A DNA stretch of 64,000 nucleotides from CAWDVK01 sp963805715 (GCA_963805715.1 CAWDVK010000009.1:744001-808000); one strand, 5' to 3'; shown: positions 9,722-18,179, counted from the first letter of the stretch. Notes: a model not told the origin generated them from the letters alone. Numbers and translations: made by a program.

Positions 9722-10066
9722 GCCTCCGGGCCTCCAGCCCCAGGCGAGCCGTCCTATCCCATAGAACGCGCTCCTGCCACGTCTTTTGTCCCGCGCAGCG
9801 GCTCATCTGCGCTGCCTGGCACCGGGGTGCCACTGCCTGACCCAGATGCCCGCACCAGGCCCGCAGTAACTCCCGGCACCAGCTGCCGAGGTACACGACC
9901 GCACCAACCTCCCTGACATGAGGACTGCCACGGTTCCGCGGGATGGCCGTTCCGCGGGGTGACAGCGCCCTGCCACGGGGTAATTGTGCGCCGCGATGTG
10001 CAGATTACCGTTCGGGACGCCAAAACGGGAGTCGTGCGGCCTGTCCGGTTGGTTCCTGCGGCCCGG
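9722..10066. other. Intergenic region without a recognised gene (345 bp)
   Basis: This stretch lies between cobH and the GTPase operon on the same strand and probably holds the GTPase promoter. It contains a short direct repeat, CCGTTCCGCGGG, near 9932-9957. A GCCACTGCC string at about 9828 recalls the B12 box, but no other part of a cobalamin riboswitch is present. Confidence 0.5.
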
Positions 10067-10783
10067 CTACGGCCACTCCCCGTCGTCATCGGGCACGGCC
10101 GGGCCGCCGGGTCCCCACCCGGCCTGTGATCCCGCCACGGCCAGGGCCGACTTGAGCAGCGCGTTGAAAGCGGCGGCAGCCACGGCCGGGCCGCCTTTCT
10201 CGGACACGTTGGTCAGCGATCGCAGTCCGCTGGCCCGCAGCGCATCCTTGGCCTCGGCGGCACCGACGAACCCGACCGGCAGCCCGATCACGAAAGCCGG
10301 CTCGACTCCCCGGCTGAGGATCTCCAGCAGCGCGGCCGGCGCGCCCCCGACGACCCACACCGCGCCAGGGCCTGCCTCGCCGAAGGCCAGCCGGACCGCC
10401 GCCGCGGCCCGGCTGATTCCTGCGGTCCTGGCCAGCCGCCGGGTCAGCGTTTCCGGCATCTTGCAGATCACCGGGCTGCCAGTGATCCCGGCTGCCACCA
10501 TCTCCGCGTCGACGATTACGGGGGCGCCGGCCGAGACCTCCGCGACGGCCGCCTCCAGTGCCTCCTCGTCGCAGACCAAGTCAGTCGAGTAATCGAAGTC
10601 GGCGCTCGCGTGAATGACCCGCTCGGTGACGTCCCGGCTGTACCTGGGCAGCCTGGACAGGTCGATCCGGGAGCGCAGGATCCGGTAGGACTCCTCCTCC
10701 GCGGAATGAGCCTCGCCGGGCGGGCTGGCCGGCCAGCTCAACGTTCCGGCACCTCCTCGGTCATCGCCGCTCCCCGGGCGCAT
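10067..10783 (-). CDS. cobH: Precorrin-8X methylmutase (CobH/CbiC)
   Basis: A 238-residue enzyme that moves the C-11 methyl group of precorrin-8X to C-12, giving hydrogenobyrinic acid in cobalamin synthesis. Visible marks are the catalytic histidine H58 in ERVIHASADF, the substrate-binding stretch VIVDAEMVAAGI, and the glycine-rich PAFVIGLPVGFVGA. The N-terminal 30 residues are non-conserved. An upstream frame (11016-10783) ends in TGATG overlapping this start, but its product is not recognised. No other corrin-ring gene is adjacent; cobQ lies 22 kb away on the same strand. The gene is therefore detached from its usual cluster. Confidence 0.92.
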   Translation of the reverse strand: MRPGSGDDRGGAGTLSWPASPPGEAHSAEEESYRILRSRIDLSRLPRYSRDVTERVIHASADFDYSTDLVCDEEALEAAVAEVSAGAPVIVDAEMVAAGITGSPVICKMPETLTRRLARTAGISRAAAAVRLAFGEAGPGAVWVVGGAPAALLEILSRGVEPAFVIGLPVGFVGAAEAKDALRASGLRSLTNVSEKGGPAVAAAAFNALLKSALAVAGSQAGWGPGGPAVPDDDGEWP

Positions 10784-11044
10784 CAGTCAGTTCCGGTCCG
10801 CCGCCCCCGGCCGCGGTCAGCACCGCCGGTCACGTCAGCGCCCCCGGCCACGTCAGCCCATGGTGCGGGGCCGGCGGCCGGCGCTGTCCCGGCGACCGGG
10901 CTGCAGGTGAAGGGACTGCGCGCGAGCGGGCTGCCGCCGAAGAGCGCAGCCGTCGCAGCGTACCGCGAATCCAGGATGGCACAGCGGCCGCGCCCGCACC
11001 GCGCATCGCCAGCCATCAGCCGCCATCAGCGGCCGCCGGCGACG

Positions 11045-11303
11045 GGGTGCGCGTCAATTTTGTAGGGAACCAAGATCATCTTCGGGATGCTCCTGCTCAG
11101 GCGGTGCGCGTCTGAGTGCGGGGGCTGTTGCAGATGGCTTCCCGGGTGCTGCTGGCCTCGCGGCAGCGGAGGGCGATGATGGCGTCGGCGCCGTCGACGG
11201 TCCAGTGCATGCCTGCCTGCTTGAGGCGCTGGCCGATGACGGACTTGCAGCTGGCCTCGACGACGCCGGAGCCGACGAACAGGCCGCACTGGCGGAACTA
11301 GTG
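11045..11303 (-). mobile_element. Solo 3' end of an ISKra4-like insertion sequence
   Basis: This segment is closely similar to the right end of the complete element at 15259-16952, including the terminal GGGTGCGCGTCA and a following TNGTAGG. On the minus strand it codes for the last 70 or so residues of the transposase: FRQCGLFVGSGVVEA, then IGQRLKQAGMHWTV and ALRCREASS, ending in TGA at 11097-11099. A TAG replaces the Trp codon before FRQCG. Homology stops at about 11303. It is the debris of an older second insertion. Confidence 0.88.
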
Positions 11304-11363
11304 AGGGCACCATGTCCCAAACGGCACTTTGTTATCCGGGACACCAGGGCCGCCAGTGCGCAG

Positions 11364-11780
11364 TCATCTGCGCCGGGCCGTGCTCCGGCCCAGCCGGCGC
11401 AGGACGAGGAAGGCGAACGGGATCAGCCACCACGGGAACAGGGCACCGTGCCCGGGTCCGCGGACAGCCAGGACAACCACGACGGATCCGATGGCCGCCA
11501 CCGCTACAGCGGCCCGGGCGGCCAGGGCGCGGTATCCGGCTCGCCGGGGGCCAGCGGCGTCGGTCACCTCCGCGACGGCCAGGGGCGGAAGGTCGGCCAT
11601 CAGGCCGGCCAGGTTCTCCCCGGTCCGCGCGCTGAGTGCCTGGCCGGTCCGCTCGTCGAGTTCGGCAGCGGTCAGGCGGCCGGCCTGGAAATGCTCGCTC
11701 AGTTCTGCTAGCGCGCTGTCACGATCGGCATCGGACACCCTGAGATATCCGGCCGCGCTGGCCCTCGGGCTGGTGTCCAT
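11364..11780 (-). CDS. DUF1707 (SHOCT-like) membrane protein
   Basis: A 138-residue protein. The N-terminal DUF1707 domain (about residues 13-66) begins LRVSDADRDSALAELSEHF and contains GRLTAAELDERTGQAL, typical of this small actinobacterial domain. One or two hydrophobic helices (about 85-128) follow, then a basic tail. DUF1707 proteins often sit beside regulators or stress genes, but their biochemical role is unknown. The ATG start at 11780 has an AGGAAAGGG-type ribosome site upstream. The IS fragment lies just beyond its 3' end. Confidence 0.85.
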   Translation of the reverse strand: MDTSPRASAAGYLRVSDADRDSALAELSEHFQAGRLTAAELDERTGQALSARTGENLAGLMADLPPLAVAEVTDAAGPRRAGYRALAARAAVAVAAIGSVVVVLAVRGPGHGALFPWWLIPFAFLVLRRLGRSTARRR

Positions 11781-11916
11781 GACGCATCCCTTTCCTGCTC
11801 AGGCACCCGGCGCCAGCCGGGCCCGGTCCGAGCGAATCTCTGGCTGGTCTTCCTAGCGGGAAGCCCCCGCCGGCGCGGCGGGAGATTCCCTGCGATCTGA
11901 TGTCGTGCGCCTTCGG

Positions 11917-12453
11917 CTAGGCCTGCGCGCGAGCCGGCGTCCGCGGCGCGGCCTCGGCGGCAGCCACGGGGAGCTTGCGGGCGCGCAGCCTCAGGACGAC
12001 GAGCCGGGCGGTGACCTCGGTCAGGGCCATGATGACCAGCGCCGCCACCCAGGCGTCCGTGCTGGTGATGCTGTGCACAGCAGAGAACCGCGCGATGGCC
12101 GGCCCGGCGCCGTGGCCGGAGAAAAAGGCGAAGGCCATCCGGGAGCCGATGCCGGCAACCCACAGCACGGCAGCCACCCCGCCGGCCCTGGCGAGTGCCA
12201 CGCCGTCGCCGCCGCGCCGCATGCGGGTCGCCATCGCGCACCCGATGCCCAGGGCCGCCCCGGTCGCGGCCAGGGTGAGGTCGAGCGCAATGTCGTTGCC
12301 CGCGGTCGGGACCGCGCGGAGGTAGTAGGCAGCAGCCCCGGCCACCAGCGCGACCGGCAGCACGAGACTTATCAGGTCGAGCCGGCTCTCCCGGATCTGG
12401 CGCAGCACGAGCAGGACGAGGATCGCGTTGATGATGTATCCCGTGGCATTCAT
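11917..12453 (-). CDS. Multi-pass integral membrane protein of unknown function
   Basis: A 178-residue protein with about four or five hydrophobic helices, beginning MNATGYIINAILVLLVLRQI. The spacing resembles DUF1453/CcdC-like actinobacterial membrane proteins, but no diagnostic motif is visible, so no function is given. The ATG at 12453 follows GGAGGAACACC, a strong ribosome site. It lies downstream of the two-component system on the same strand, with a 186-bp gap. Confidence 0.75.
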   Translation of the reverse strand: MNATGYIINAILVLLVLRQIRESRLDLISLVLPVALVAGAAAYYLRAVPTAGNDIALDLTLAATGAALGIGCAMATRMRRGGDGVALARAGGVAAVLWVAGIGSRMAFAFFSGHGAGPAIARFSAVHSITSTDAWVAALVIMALTEVTARLVVLRLRARKLPVAAAEAAPRTPARAQA

Positions 12454-12639
12454 GGTGTTCCTCCGGTGGGTAGCCGGTCCCCGTTAGGACCGGCACCATG
12501 AACGCTAGGTCGGCGGGCCTGCCAGGCCATCGGTCCCCGAGTGGAGCTTTCCGCTGGCCTGAGCTCCACCCTCGGGTTGACCGGGCCCATAGACCAGGGC
12601 CCGCGACCCGCGAAGCGTGCCCCTGGCTCGGCGCCGGCC

Positions 12640-13386
12640 TCAGCTGGGCGTGGCCAGCCCGTGCCGGAACGCGTACCCGACCAGCTGCGCGCGGTCGCGC
12701 AGGCCGGTCTTGGTGAAGATGTGGTTGATGTGCGTCTTCACCGTGGCCTCCGAGACGAACAGGGTCGCGGCGATCTCCGTATTGGACAGCCCGGCCGCGA
12801 TGTGGCCCAGCACTTCCACCTCTCGCGGGGTCAGCTCGTCGGGGAGCCGGGCCGGCCCGGAATCGGCGGCCGCGCCGGATGCGCCGGCGGCCTGGGCCAC
12901 GGCGAAGTGCCGGCCGCTGCCGAGGGCGTCGAGCAGCCGCCGCTGCACTGACGGGTCAAGCTGCGCCTGGCCGGCGGCTACCGCGGTGATGGCCCGGTGA
13001 ATCTCGTCGGCGCCGGCGTCCTTGGTCAGGAATCCAAGGGCACCGGCCTGCAGCGCGGAAAAGACCCAGGCATCGTCGGAGTACGTGGTGAGGACGACCA
13101 CGCGGGTCTCGGGCTGTTCCTCGCGCAGCCGCTCGGTGGCCTCGACCCCGTTGCAGCGCGGCATGTTCAGGTCCATCAGGACGACGTCGGGGCTCAGCTC
13201 GCCGGCCTGGCGGACGGCGTCGTCGCCGTCGACGGCCGCACCGACCACCTCGATGCCCGGCAGCAGTCCGATGAGCGAGACGAGCCCTTCCCTGACGATC
13301 TTCTGGTCATCGGCTATGAGCACCCGGACCGGCGCGCCAGGCGGTGAAGTCCCGGTGCCGGGGCTAGCGGGATCGGCCGGAGTCAT
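12640..13386 (-). CDS. NarL/LuxR-family response regulator
   Basis: A 248-residue regulator. The receiver domain (about 20-135) carries the acidic pair in LIADDQ, phospho-acceptor D72 in VLMDLNMP, a T/S in VVVLTTYSDD, and K in FLTKDAGADE. The C-terminal LuxR helix-turn-helix (about 182-242) has LTPREVEVLGHIAAGLSNTE and VSEATVKTHINHIFTK. Its start overlaps the kinase stop by 4 bases. The target genes are not indicated by the sequence. Confidence 0.93.
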   Translation of the reverse strand: MTPADPASPGTGTSPPGAPVRVLIADDQKIVREGLVSLIGLLPGIEVVGAAVDGDDAVRQAGELSPDVVLMDLNMPRCNGVEATERLREEQPETRVVVLTTYSDDAWVFSALQAGALGFLTKDAGADEIHRAITAVAAGQAQLDPSVQRRLLDALGSGRHFAVAQAAGASGAAADSGPARLPDELTPREVEVLGHIAAGLSNTEIAATLFVSEATVKTHINHIFTKTGLRDRAQLVGYAFRHGLATPS

Positions 13387-14687
13387 GGCGCTAGCCCGCT
13401 GGCGAGGCCGTGTGCAGGAGAGTCCGGCAGCGCGGTCGTCGCGGGCGCCGGCAGCCGCAGCCGGACCGCGAAGCCCGGGCCGGTCGGCCCCGCCGTCAGG
13501 CTCCCGCCCAGCAGTTCGGCCCGCTCGCGCATGCCGGTCAGCCCGTAGCCGCCGAACGTCAGCCCGGCCGTGGTGCCGGGCGGGTCCGCCGACCGGGAAT
13601 CCTCGATGACCAGCTCGACGGCATCCTGCTCGTAGGCCAGCCGCAGTTCGGCATCGGCACCCTGACCTGCGTACTTGGCGGTGTTGGTCAGCGCCTCCTG
13701 CGCCGTGCGGTAGAGCGCGAGCCCGACCTCGGGCGGCAGCGGCCGCTCCGGGCCGGTGACGCTGAGCGTGGCCCGGACTCCGGTCGCGGCGGTCGCGTCT
13801 CGCACGAGGCGGTCCAGCAGAGCGGGCCCGGGCAGCTCGTCACCCCGCAGCGCGGCGATCGCGCGCCTGGTGTCAGTGAGTCCGTCACGCGCTATCCGCT
13901 GACCGCGGCTGACCTGTTCCATCATCCGCTCCATGGTGCCGGCACCGGTCTCCGCTTGCCGGCCGAGCAGCTCCATCGTGTCCAGCGCCAGGACCAGGCC
14001 AGACAGCGCGTGGGCCAGGATGTCGTGGATCTCGCGGGCCAGCCGGGCGCGCTCGGTGAGCGCAGCCGCCTCGGCTTGCGCTGCCTGGGAGGCCCGCAGC
14101 TGGGTTAGCAGGTCCTCGGCCCGCGCCTGAGCTACCCGCGCCTGGTCCTGCGCAATCCGGGCTGACCGGGTGAAAGCGCCGACAGCGAACACGAACGCGG
14201 CACCGACATCCTGGCTGACCAGGTCGGAGACGGACAGCGCGCCCGCCAGCAGCGCGGCGAGATTCATGGCGGCCAAGACGGCCAGCCCGGCCATGATCGC
14301 CGGGATCGGCGGCGCGCGCATGCCGAGTGCGGCCATGGCCACGTACACCATCACGAACCCGGGCGCGTTCGGCAGCAGCCCGGCCAGTGCCACGCCCGCG
14401 AATCCGACGGTGAGCAGGGCCGCGATGTCGGGGCCGATGGACGGGCCGCGGATGAAGATGAAGGCGGTGCCGCCCGCGGCCACCAGCGTGGCCGTGGCGG
14501 CGACCACGATGACGGCGGCGGACTTGCCGGGCAGGGCCAGGCCGACCCCGACGACCGTGACCAGGACCGCCGCGATGGCGGCCGGGATGGTAACCCGCCG
14601 CACGCCAGCCGTCGCCGCCGGCGGCGGCGCACCGCCGGCGTTCCGCACGTCCTGGTCGCGGATGTTCCCCGGACACTCGCTCGGCAT
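13383..14687 (-). CDS. Membrane sensor histidine kinase (HisKA_3 type)
   Basis: A 434-residue kinase, partner of the adjacent regulator. About five or six hydrophobic helices occupy residues 30-185 and no large outer sensor domain is seen. The dimerisation/phospho-acceptor block includes LAREIHDILAHALSG with H221. The HATPase domain shows the N-box EALTNTAKYAGQG and a late FGGYGLTGMRERAELLGG glycine loop. Such short-loop kinases usually sense membrane or cell-envelope stress; the signal here is not known. The kinase is the first gene of the pair, with ATG at 14687. Confidence 0.92.
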   Translation of the reverse strand: MPSECPGNIRDQDVRNAGGAPPPAATAGVRRVTIPAAIAAVLVTVVGVGLALPGKSAAVIVVAATATLVAAGGTAFIFIRGPSIGPDIAALLTVGFAGVALAGLLPNAPGFVMVYVAMAALGMRAPPIPAIMAGLAVLAAMNLAALLAGALSVSDLVSQDVGAAFVFAVGAFTRSARIAQDQARVAQARAEDLLTQLRASQAAQAEAAALTERARLAREIHDILAHALSGLVLALDTMELLGRQAETGAGTMERMMEQVSRGQRIARDGLTDTRRAIAALRGDELPGPALLDRLVRDATAATGVRATLSVTGPERPLPPEVGLALYRTAQEALTNTAKYAGQGADAELRLAYEQDAVELVIEDSRSADPPGTTAGLTFGGYGLTGMRERAELLGGSLTAGPTGPGFAVRLRLPAPATTALPDSPAHGLASGLAP

Positions 14688-14714
14688 GGCGCCAACAGTA
14701 AACGCGATGCGGTG

Positions 14715-14970
14715 CTAGGGCATCGGCGCACGGGTGGAACAGCCGGCGACGGCTGCTCCACCCGCAGGCTGACTCACCGGGCCCGCTGCTGGGTCCACGG
14801 CATCGTGATGAGCAGCCGGGAGGGCAGCTTCGCCGGGCTCGGCGGCCAGGCGGGGCAGGATGCGATCCAGCCAGCCGGGCAGGGCCCAGTTGGCCGGGCC
14901 GATCAGGTGCATGAGGGCCGACACCAGCAGGCTGCGGATGAGCAGGGCGTCGACGAGCACAGAGAAGGGG
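14715..14970 (-). pseudogene. C-terminal relic of an MMPL-family transporter
   Basis: The frame reads FSVLVDALLIRSLLVSALMH, then LIGPANWALPGWLDRILPRL. This is the characteristic last membrane helix and tail of MMPL/RND-type lipid exporters (compare the family pattern VDATIVR...LLG..NWWLP.WLDR.LP). Nothing upstream resembles the remaining 700 or so residues. The homology ends exactly where a 40-bp perfect palindrome begins. A GTG at 14960 opens an 81-residue frame, but this is a relic rather than a functional gene. Confidence 0.75.
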
Positions 14971-15006
14971 TGCTGGGACTATTCGGCCGAATAGTCCCAG
15001 CACCCC
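14967..15006. repeat. Perfect 40-bp palindrome (20-bp arms, no spacer)
   Basis: The left arm (14967-14986) is GGGGTGCTGGGACTATTCGG and the right arm (14987-15006) is its exact reverse complement. Pairing stops at both outer edges (A opposite A). It forms the junction between the MMPL relic and unrelated sequence. Confidence 0.97.
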
Positions 15007-15008
15007 AA

Positions 15009-15182
15009 CTACTGGTGGCCGGACGCTCTGCTGTCTTGGCATCGCTGGCTGAGCATGCAAGCACCTCCGCCTGGGGCCACCACGATGATCTCGATCGCCG
15101 GTGCTGGCGAGACGGGGTGATCGATCAGCTCCCGGCCGAGGCCGAGCGCTGCGGTGGCGAGCGTCATTGCAGCGACAGCCAT
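15009..15182 (-). CDS. Possible small membrane-type ORF, doubtful
   Basis: A 57-codon frame starting ATG with a hydrophobic stretch, MAVAAMTLATAALGLGREL. It lies between the palindrome and the IS. No convincing ribosome site is seen and the product is not recognised. It may be another relic. The wider gap 14700-15258 otherwise contains only the MMPL fragment and the palindrome. Confidence 0.25.
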   Translation of the reverse strand: MAVAAMTLATAALGLGRELIDHPVSPAPAIEIIVVAPGGGACMLSQRCQDSRASGHQ

Positions 15183-15310
15183 AGCGATCAGATGCCGCCA
15201 TCGACGCCCGGAGGGATGGCAGAGCGCTTTGGCGTGGCGGCAGATCTGAGGTTGTCGTGGGTGCGCGTCAGATTCGTAGGTGGTGAAGATCGTCTTCGGG
15301 TGGGGGCTGG

Positions 15311-16396
15311 TCAGGCGGCAGCGGTCTGGTTGTGCTGGTTGCGGCAGACGGCTTCCGGCTGGCTGCTGGCCTCAGCGCAGCGCAGGGCGATGATGGAGTC
15401 AGCGCCGGGGACGGTCCAGTGCATACCGGCCTGCTTGAGGCGCTGGCCGATGACGGACTTGCAGCCGGCCTCGACGACGCCGGAGCCGACGAACGGGCCG
15501 CACTGGCGGAACCAGTGGTAGCGCATCCGGGGGGCGTTGTTCTCGAAGTAGTGCAGGGCCTTGTCCGCCTCGTCCTTCTTCACCCCTTCGAGGGGGTATT
15601 TGCGTGCGGCGGCGCAGATCCCGTCGATGTAGCCGTGGTCGAGGTCCTCCAGGCGGGCGGCGAGCCACTCGTCCTTGCGGTCCAGCAGCATGAACTCCAG
15701 GGTGCGGGCGAAGGTGGCGATGTAGCTGGAGGAGGCCCGGTCCCGGACCGGGTATCCCTCCTCGTTCACCTTGTCCCGGGTGAAGAAGACGGCGAGCTTG
15801 ACCTCGCGGGTCCGGGCGCGGCCGTCCTCGCCCTTGCCGTCCCTGCCCTCGGCCTCCTTCCCGGTGACCGGGACGCCGGTCCCGTCGATGACGGCGTAGA
15901 GCTTGTCCGGCAGTGGCTGCGGTGGCAATGGCACCAGCTTGCGCCCGGCGATGAGCCTGGCCCGGTCCCGGGAGGCGGTGGCCCGGGCCGCGCCGCTGGC
16001 CTCGGCGGCCCGCTCGACGCGCTTGACCGTGAGCCGGACCCCGGCCAGGTCCTCCAGCAGCCCCGCGGCGCTGGCGAACGGCACGGCGGCCCCCGCCCGG
16101 CTGGTCATCGCGGCCAGTCCCGGTGGCATGGAGGCACCCGTGACCCCGGGCTCGGCGTGCCGGGGCGCCAGCCCGTGCTTGCACCGGGCGCAGTGGTACC
16201 AGGCCCGCCGGAGGGCAACCGGGCCGAGCACCGTGTCGATGACCTTGTCCCGGCAGGCCACGAACACGGCCTCATGACCGTTCCCGCAGTCCGCGCGCGG
16301 GCCCCGGTAGCCGGGGTCGGCGGCCAGCAGCTCCCCGAGGATGCCGCAGCCGGCCTGCAGCATCCCGGCCCTGATCACGGCCTCGGCCGCCTGCAA
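15311..16396 (-). CDS. ISKra4-family transposase (orfB)
   Basis: A 361-residue frame from its first ATG, but coding character in the same frame extends upstream to at least 16497 (GGLFEALAREKAAEIGRL and onward). The protein is therefore probably made as a fusion with orfA of about 517 residues. It has a Cys-rich zinc-ribbon-like segment (CGNGHEAVFVACRDK and YHCARCKHGL), an acidic core containing YAVIDGTGVPV, and a C-terminal block GSGVVEAGCKSVIGQRLKQ typical of these transposases. It probably catalyses cut-and-paste or copy-paste movement of this element. No internal stop is present, so the element may still be active. Confidence 0.88.
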   Translation of the reverse strand: MQAAEAVIRAGMLQAGCGILGELLAADPGYRGPRADCGNGHEAVFVACRDKVIDTVLGPVALRRAWYHCARCKHGLAPRHAEPGVTGASMPPGLAAMTSRAGAAVPFASAAGLLEDLAGVRLTVKRVERAAEASGAARATASRDRARLIAGRKLVPLPPQPLPDKLYAVIDGTGVPVTGKEAEGRDGKGEDGRARTREVKLAVFFTRDKVNEEGYPVRDRASSSYIATFARTLEFMLLDRKDEWLAARLEDLDHGYIDGICAAARKYPLEGVKKDEADKALHYFENNAPRMRYHWFRQCGPFVGSGVVEAGCKSVIGQRLKQAGMHWTVPGADSIIALRCAEASSQPEAVCRNQHNQTAAA

Positions 16397-16446
16397 GCCG
16401 GCGCCATCGCAGCCCAGCGATTTTGCGGCCCCGGCCGCCAGCCTGC

Positions 16447-16863
16447 CTATCTCGGCGGCCTTCTCCCGCGCGAGGGCCTCGAAGAGCCCCCCTTTTCGCC
16501 CTCCGGCGCAGAGGGCGCGCCCGTCCCGGCCGCCGGCCGGGCCTCGCAGATCCTCTCGCTCACCTCCGCGACCTGCTCGCTGATCGCCGTGAACTCCGCA
16601 TGCCGGGCCACCTCAGCTCGCACCTTCTCCACCTCCGCCGCCGCCAGCTGCCGCCCGACCGTCTTGCGGCGGCCCGCCGACCGGGTCCACAGGAACCTCG
16701 GCCCGTGGCCAGGATGACCCGGCCGCGCGCACGCGCAGTTCGGCTTCCCGCACTTGCGCCAGTTCTCGGTCACCGAGCCGCGCCGGAAGTCGCCAACCCG
16801 GTTGAGCTGCGCATACAGCCGGTCCCGCTCTGCCTCCAGCTCCGGAAGCGACGGCTCGGTCAT
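16447..16863 (-). CDS. IS orfA, DUF6788-like N-terminal part of the transposase
   Basis: A 138-residue frame. The central block WRKCGKPNCACARPGHPGHG followed by FLWTRSAGRRKTVGRQL is the DUF6788 signature: a Cys cluster, then a Y/F-LWTR strand. An N-terminal coiled-coil-like ELEAERDRLYAQLN precedes it. ATG at 16863 is preferred because AGGAGT lies 4 bases upstream; a GTG occurs two codons earlier. The frame runs through the slippery site at 16489-16495 and stops at 16447, so it may be made alone or as the start of the fused transposase. Confidence 0.82.
   Translation of the reverse strand: MTEPSLPELEAERDRLYAQLNRVGDFRRGSVTENWRKCGKPNCACARPGHPGHGPRFLWTRSAGRRKTVGRQLAAAEVEKVRAEVARHAEFTAISEQVAEVSERICEARPAAGTGAPSAPEGEKGGSSRPSRGRRPPR
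16489..16495 (-). promoter_or_regulatory. Predicted -1 ribosomal frameshift heptamer A_AAG_GGG
   Basis: On the minus strand the orfA codons are GAA AAG GGG GGC. The heptamer A AAG GGG fits X XXY YYZ, and slipping back one base enters the open orfB frame exactly where transposase-like sequence begins. No other join is needed. Confidence 0.72.
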
Positions 16864-16952
16864 GGGCACTCCTAGTCTGGTTGTGATGTCACAACCAGAC
16901 TCCCATCATAACCAGCCCAAATGCGGGACCCTACATACGTGTCGCGCACCCC

Positions 16953-17255
16953 CGGCGACGACGTGCTGAATGACTCGTCAGCGGACGCCGCTACACTGGC
17001 CTGGCGCTTCTGCTAGCGAACGGCTGGCCGCGCGTGAGCCTGGCCGCGCAGCCGTCCCGCGCGCCGGACGCGGCCGGGCACCGCAGACCGCTCTGCCCCC
17101 GCTCGGCCCGGTCAGCGAGGTAGGCCGGGCACCCTGGTCATGTTCAGGTCAACCTCGGCTTGCGCACAGCTGGTCCCCAGCAACTTTGGGTAGGTCAGGA
17201 CACACCCGCAACTAGCGCGCGGGTCACATCGGAATACCTGCGAAACGGAGCATTC
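16953..17255. other. Intergenic region upstream of the epimerase gene
   Basis: About 300 bp between the IS left end and the glycan block. An in-frame GTG at 17160 would extend the epimerase by 32 residues of non-conserved sequence; this extension is rejected. The region presumably holds the promoter of the epimerase-GT2 pair, but no convincing -35/-10 pair was found. Confidence 0.5.
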
Positions 17256-18179
17256 ATGGGGAATGCCACTCGTTCCCGCGTCCTCGTCACGGGCGGATCG
17301 GGCTTCATCGGGCGGCGGCTGGTTGCTGCCCTGCTCGCCGCCGGGGCCGAGGTGACGGTAGCGGACAAGCGGCCGTTCCCCGGCGGACCGGGCCAGGAAG
17401 TCCGGATGGTGCTCGGCGACTTGACTGATCCGGTGGTCGCCGCACGCGCGGTCGGCCCGGGCACGGACGTCATCGTGCACCTGGCCGCGGTCACCAGGGT
17501 GCTCGACTCGATCGGGGACCCGGCCGGCACCTACAGCGTGAACGTGGACGCCACGGCGAGCCTGCTGGAGCAGGCCAGGGCGCATTCCGTCGGCACCTTC
17601 CTGTTCGCCTCCACCAACGCGGTGACGGGCGACGTCGGATTCCAGACGATCACCGAGCAGGTCCCGCTCCGCCCGCTGAGTCCCTACGGGGCCACCAAGG
17701 CGGCCGCCGAGATGCTGCTGAGCAGCTACACCGCCTGCTACGGGATCGCCGGCTGCGCACTGCGCTTCTCCAACGTCTACGGGCCCGGCATGGCGGAGAA
17801 GGACAGCTTCGTGCCGCGGCTGATGCGGGCCGCCCGCGACGGCCGGGGCGTTCAGATCTACGGGGACGGCAATCAGGTCCGTGACCTGGTGCACGTCGAC
17901 GACATCGTGGCCGGCATGCTCGCCGCCTGGCAGGCCGGGGCGACCGGGCCGCTGATCCTCGGCGCCGGCGAATCGGTGCCCGTCAATGACATCCTGGCTG
18001 CCGCGCGCAGCGTGACCGGCGCGGAACTGCCGGCGCAGCACGTTCCGGCCAAGGCCGGGGAGATGCCGGCGGTCATCGTCGACATCTCCGCCGCGCGCGC
18101 CATCGGCTACGCGCCACAGCATGACCTTAAGTCGGGCCTGGCCACGGTCTGGCCCGAGTTCGCGGAGGCAGCACAGTGA
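17256..18179 (+). CDS. NAD-dependent epimerase/dehydratase (extended SDR)
   Basis: A 307-residue nucleotide-sugar enzyme of the GalE/WbpP kind. The Rossmann motif GGSGFIG is at residues 13-19 of the chosen start. It also has the HLAAVTRV strand, S-T-N near FASTNAVTGD, and the catalytic YGATK (Tyr-X3-Lys). ATG at 17256 is chosen because a conserved Rossmann strand (SRVLVTGGSG) follows at once and CGGAG lies upstream. It overlaps the following glycosyltransferase by 4 bases. It probably provides the activated sugar (hexose or uronate epimer) for that transferase; the substrate is not determined. Confidence 0.9.
   Translation: MGNATRSRVLVTGGSGFIGRRLVAALLAAGAEVTVADKRPFPGGPGQEVRMVLGDLTDPVVAARAVGPGTDVIVHLAAVTRVLDSIGDPAGTYSVNVDATASLLEQARAHSVGTFLFASTNAVTGDVGFQTITEQVPLRPLSPYGATKAAAEMLLSSYTACYGIAGCALRFSNVYGPGMAEKDSFVPRLMRAARDGRGVQIYGDGNQVRDLVHVDDIVAGMLAAWQAGATGPLILGAGESVPVNDILAAARSVTGAELPAQHVPAKAGEMPAVIVDISAARAIGYAPQHDLKSGLATVWPEFAEAAQ

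Larger units (their letters stand above)
15259..16952 (-). mobile_element. Complete ISKra4-like insertion sequence, about 1.69 kb
   Basis: The ends form an imperfect inverted repeat: GGGTGCGCGTCA at 15259 and GGGTGCGCGACA reading inward from 16952, each followed a few bases on by GTAGG. The element carries orfA (DUF6788-like) and orfB (transposase) in the -1 frame relative to each other. No clear target duplication is seen in the immediate flanks. A second, partial copy lies at 11045-11303, which supports the right boundary. Confidence 0.82.

Noticed and set aside
9820..9900. Possible cobalamin riboswitch (GCCACTGCC string)
   Set aside because: Other conserved B12-riboswitch elements are missing, the string does not precede cobH in the right direction, and the next gene is a GTPase.
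17160..17255. N-terminal extension of the epimerase from GTG at 17160
   Set aside because: The Rossmann strand starts right after ATG at 17256, and the extension has no conserved features.
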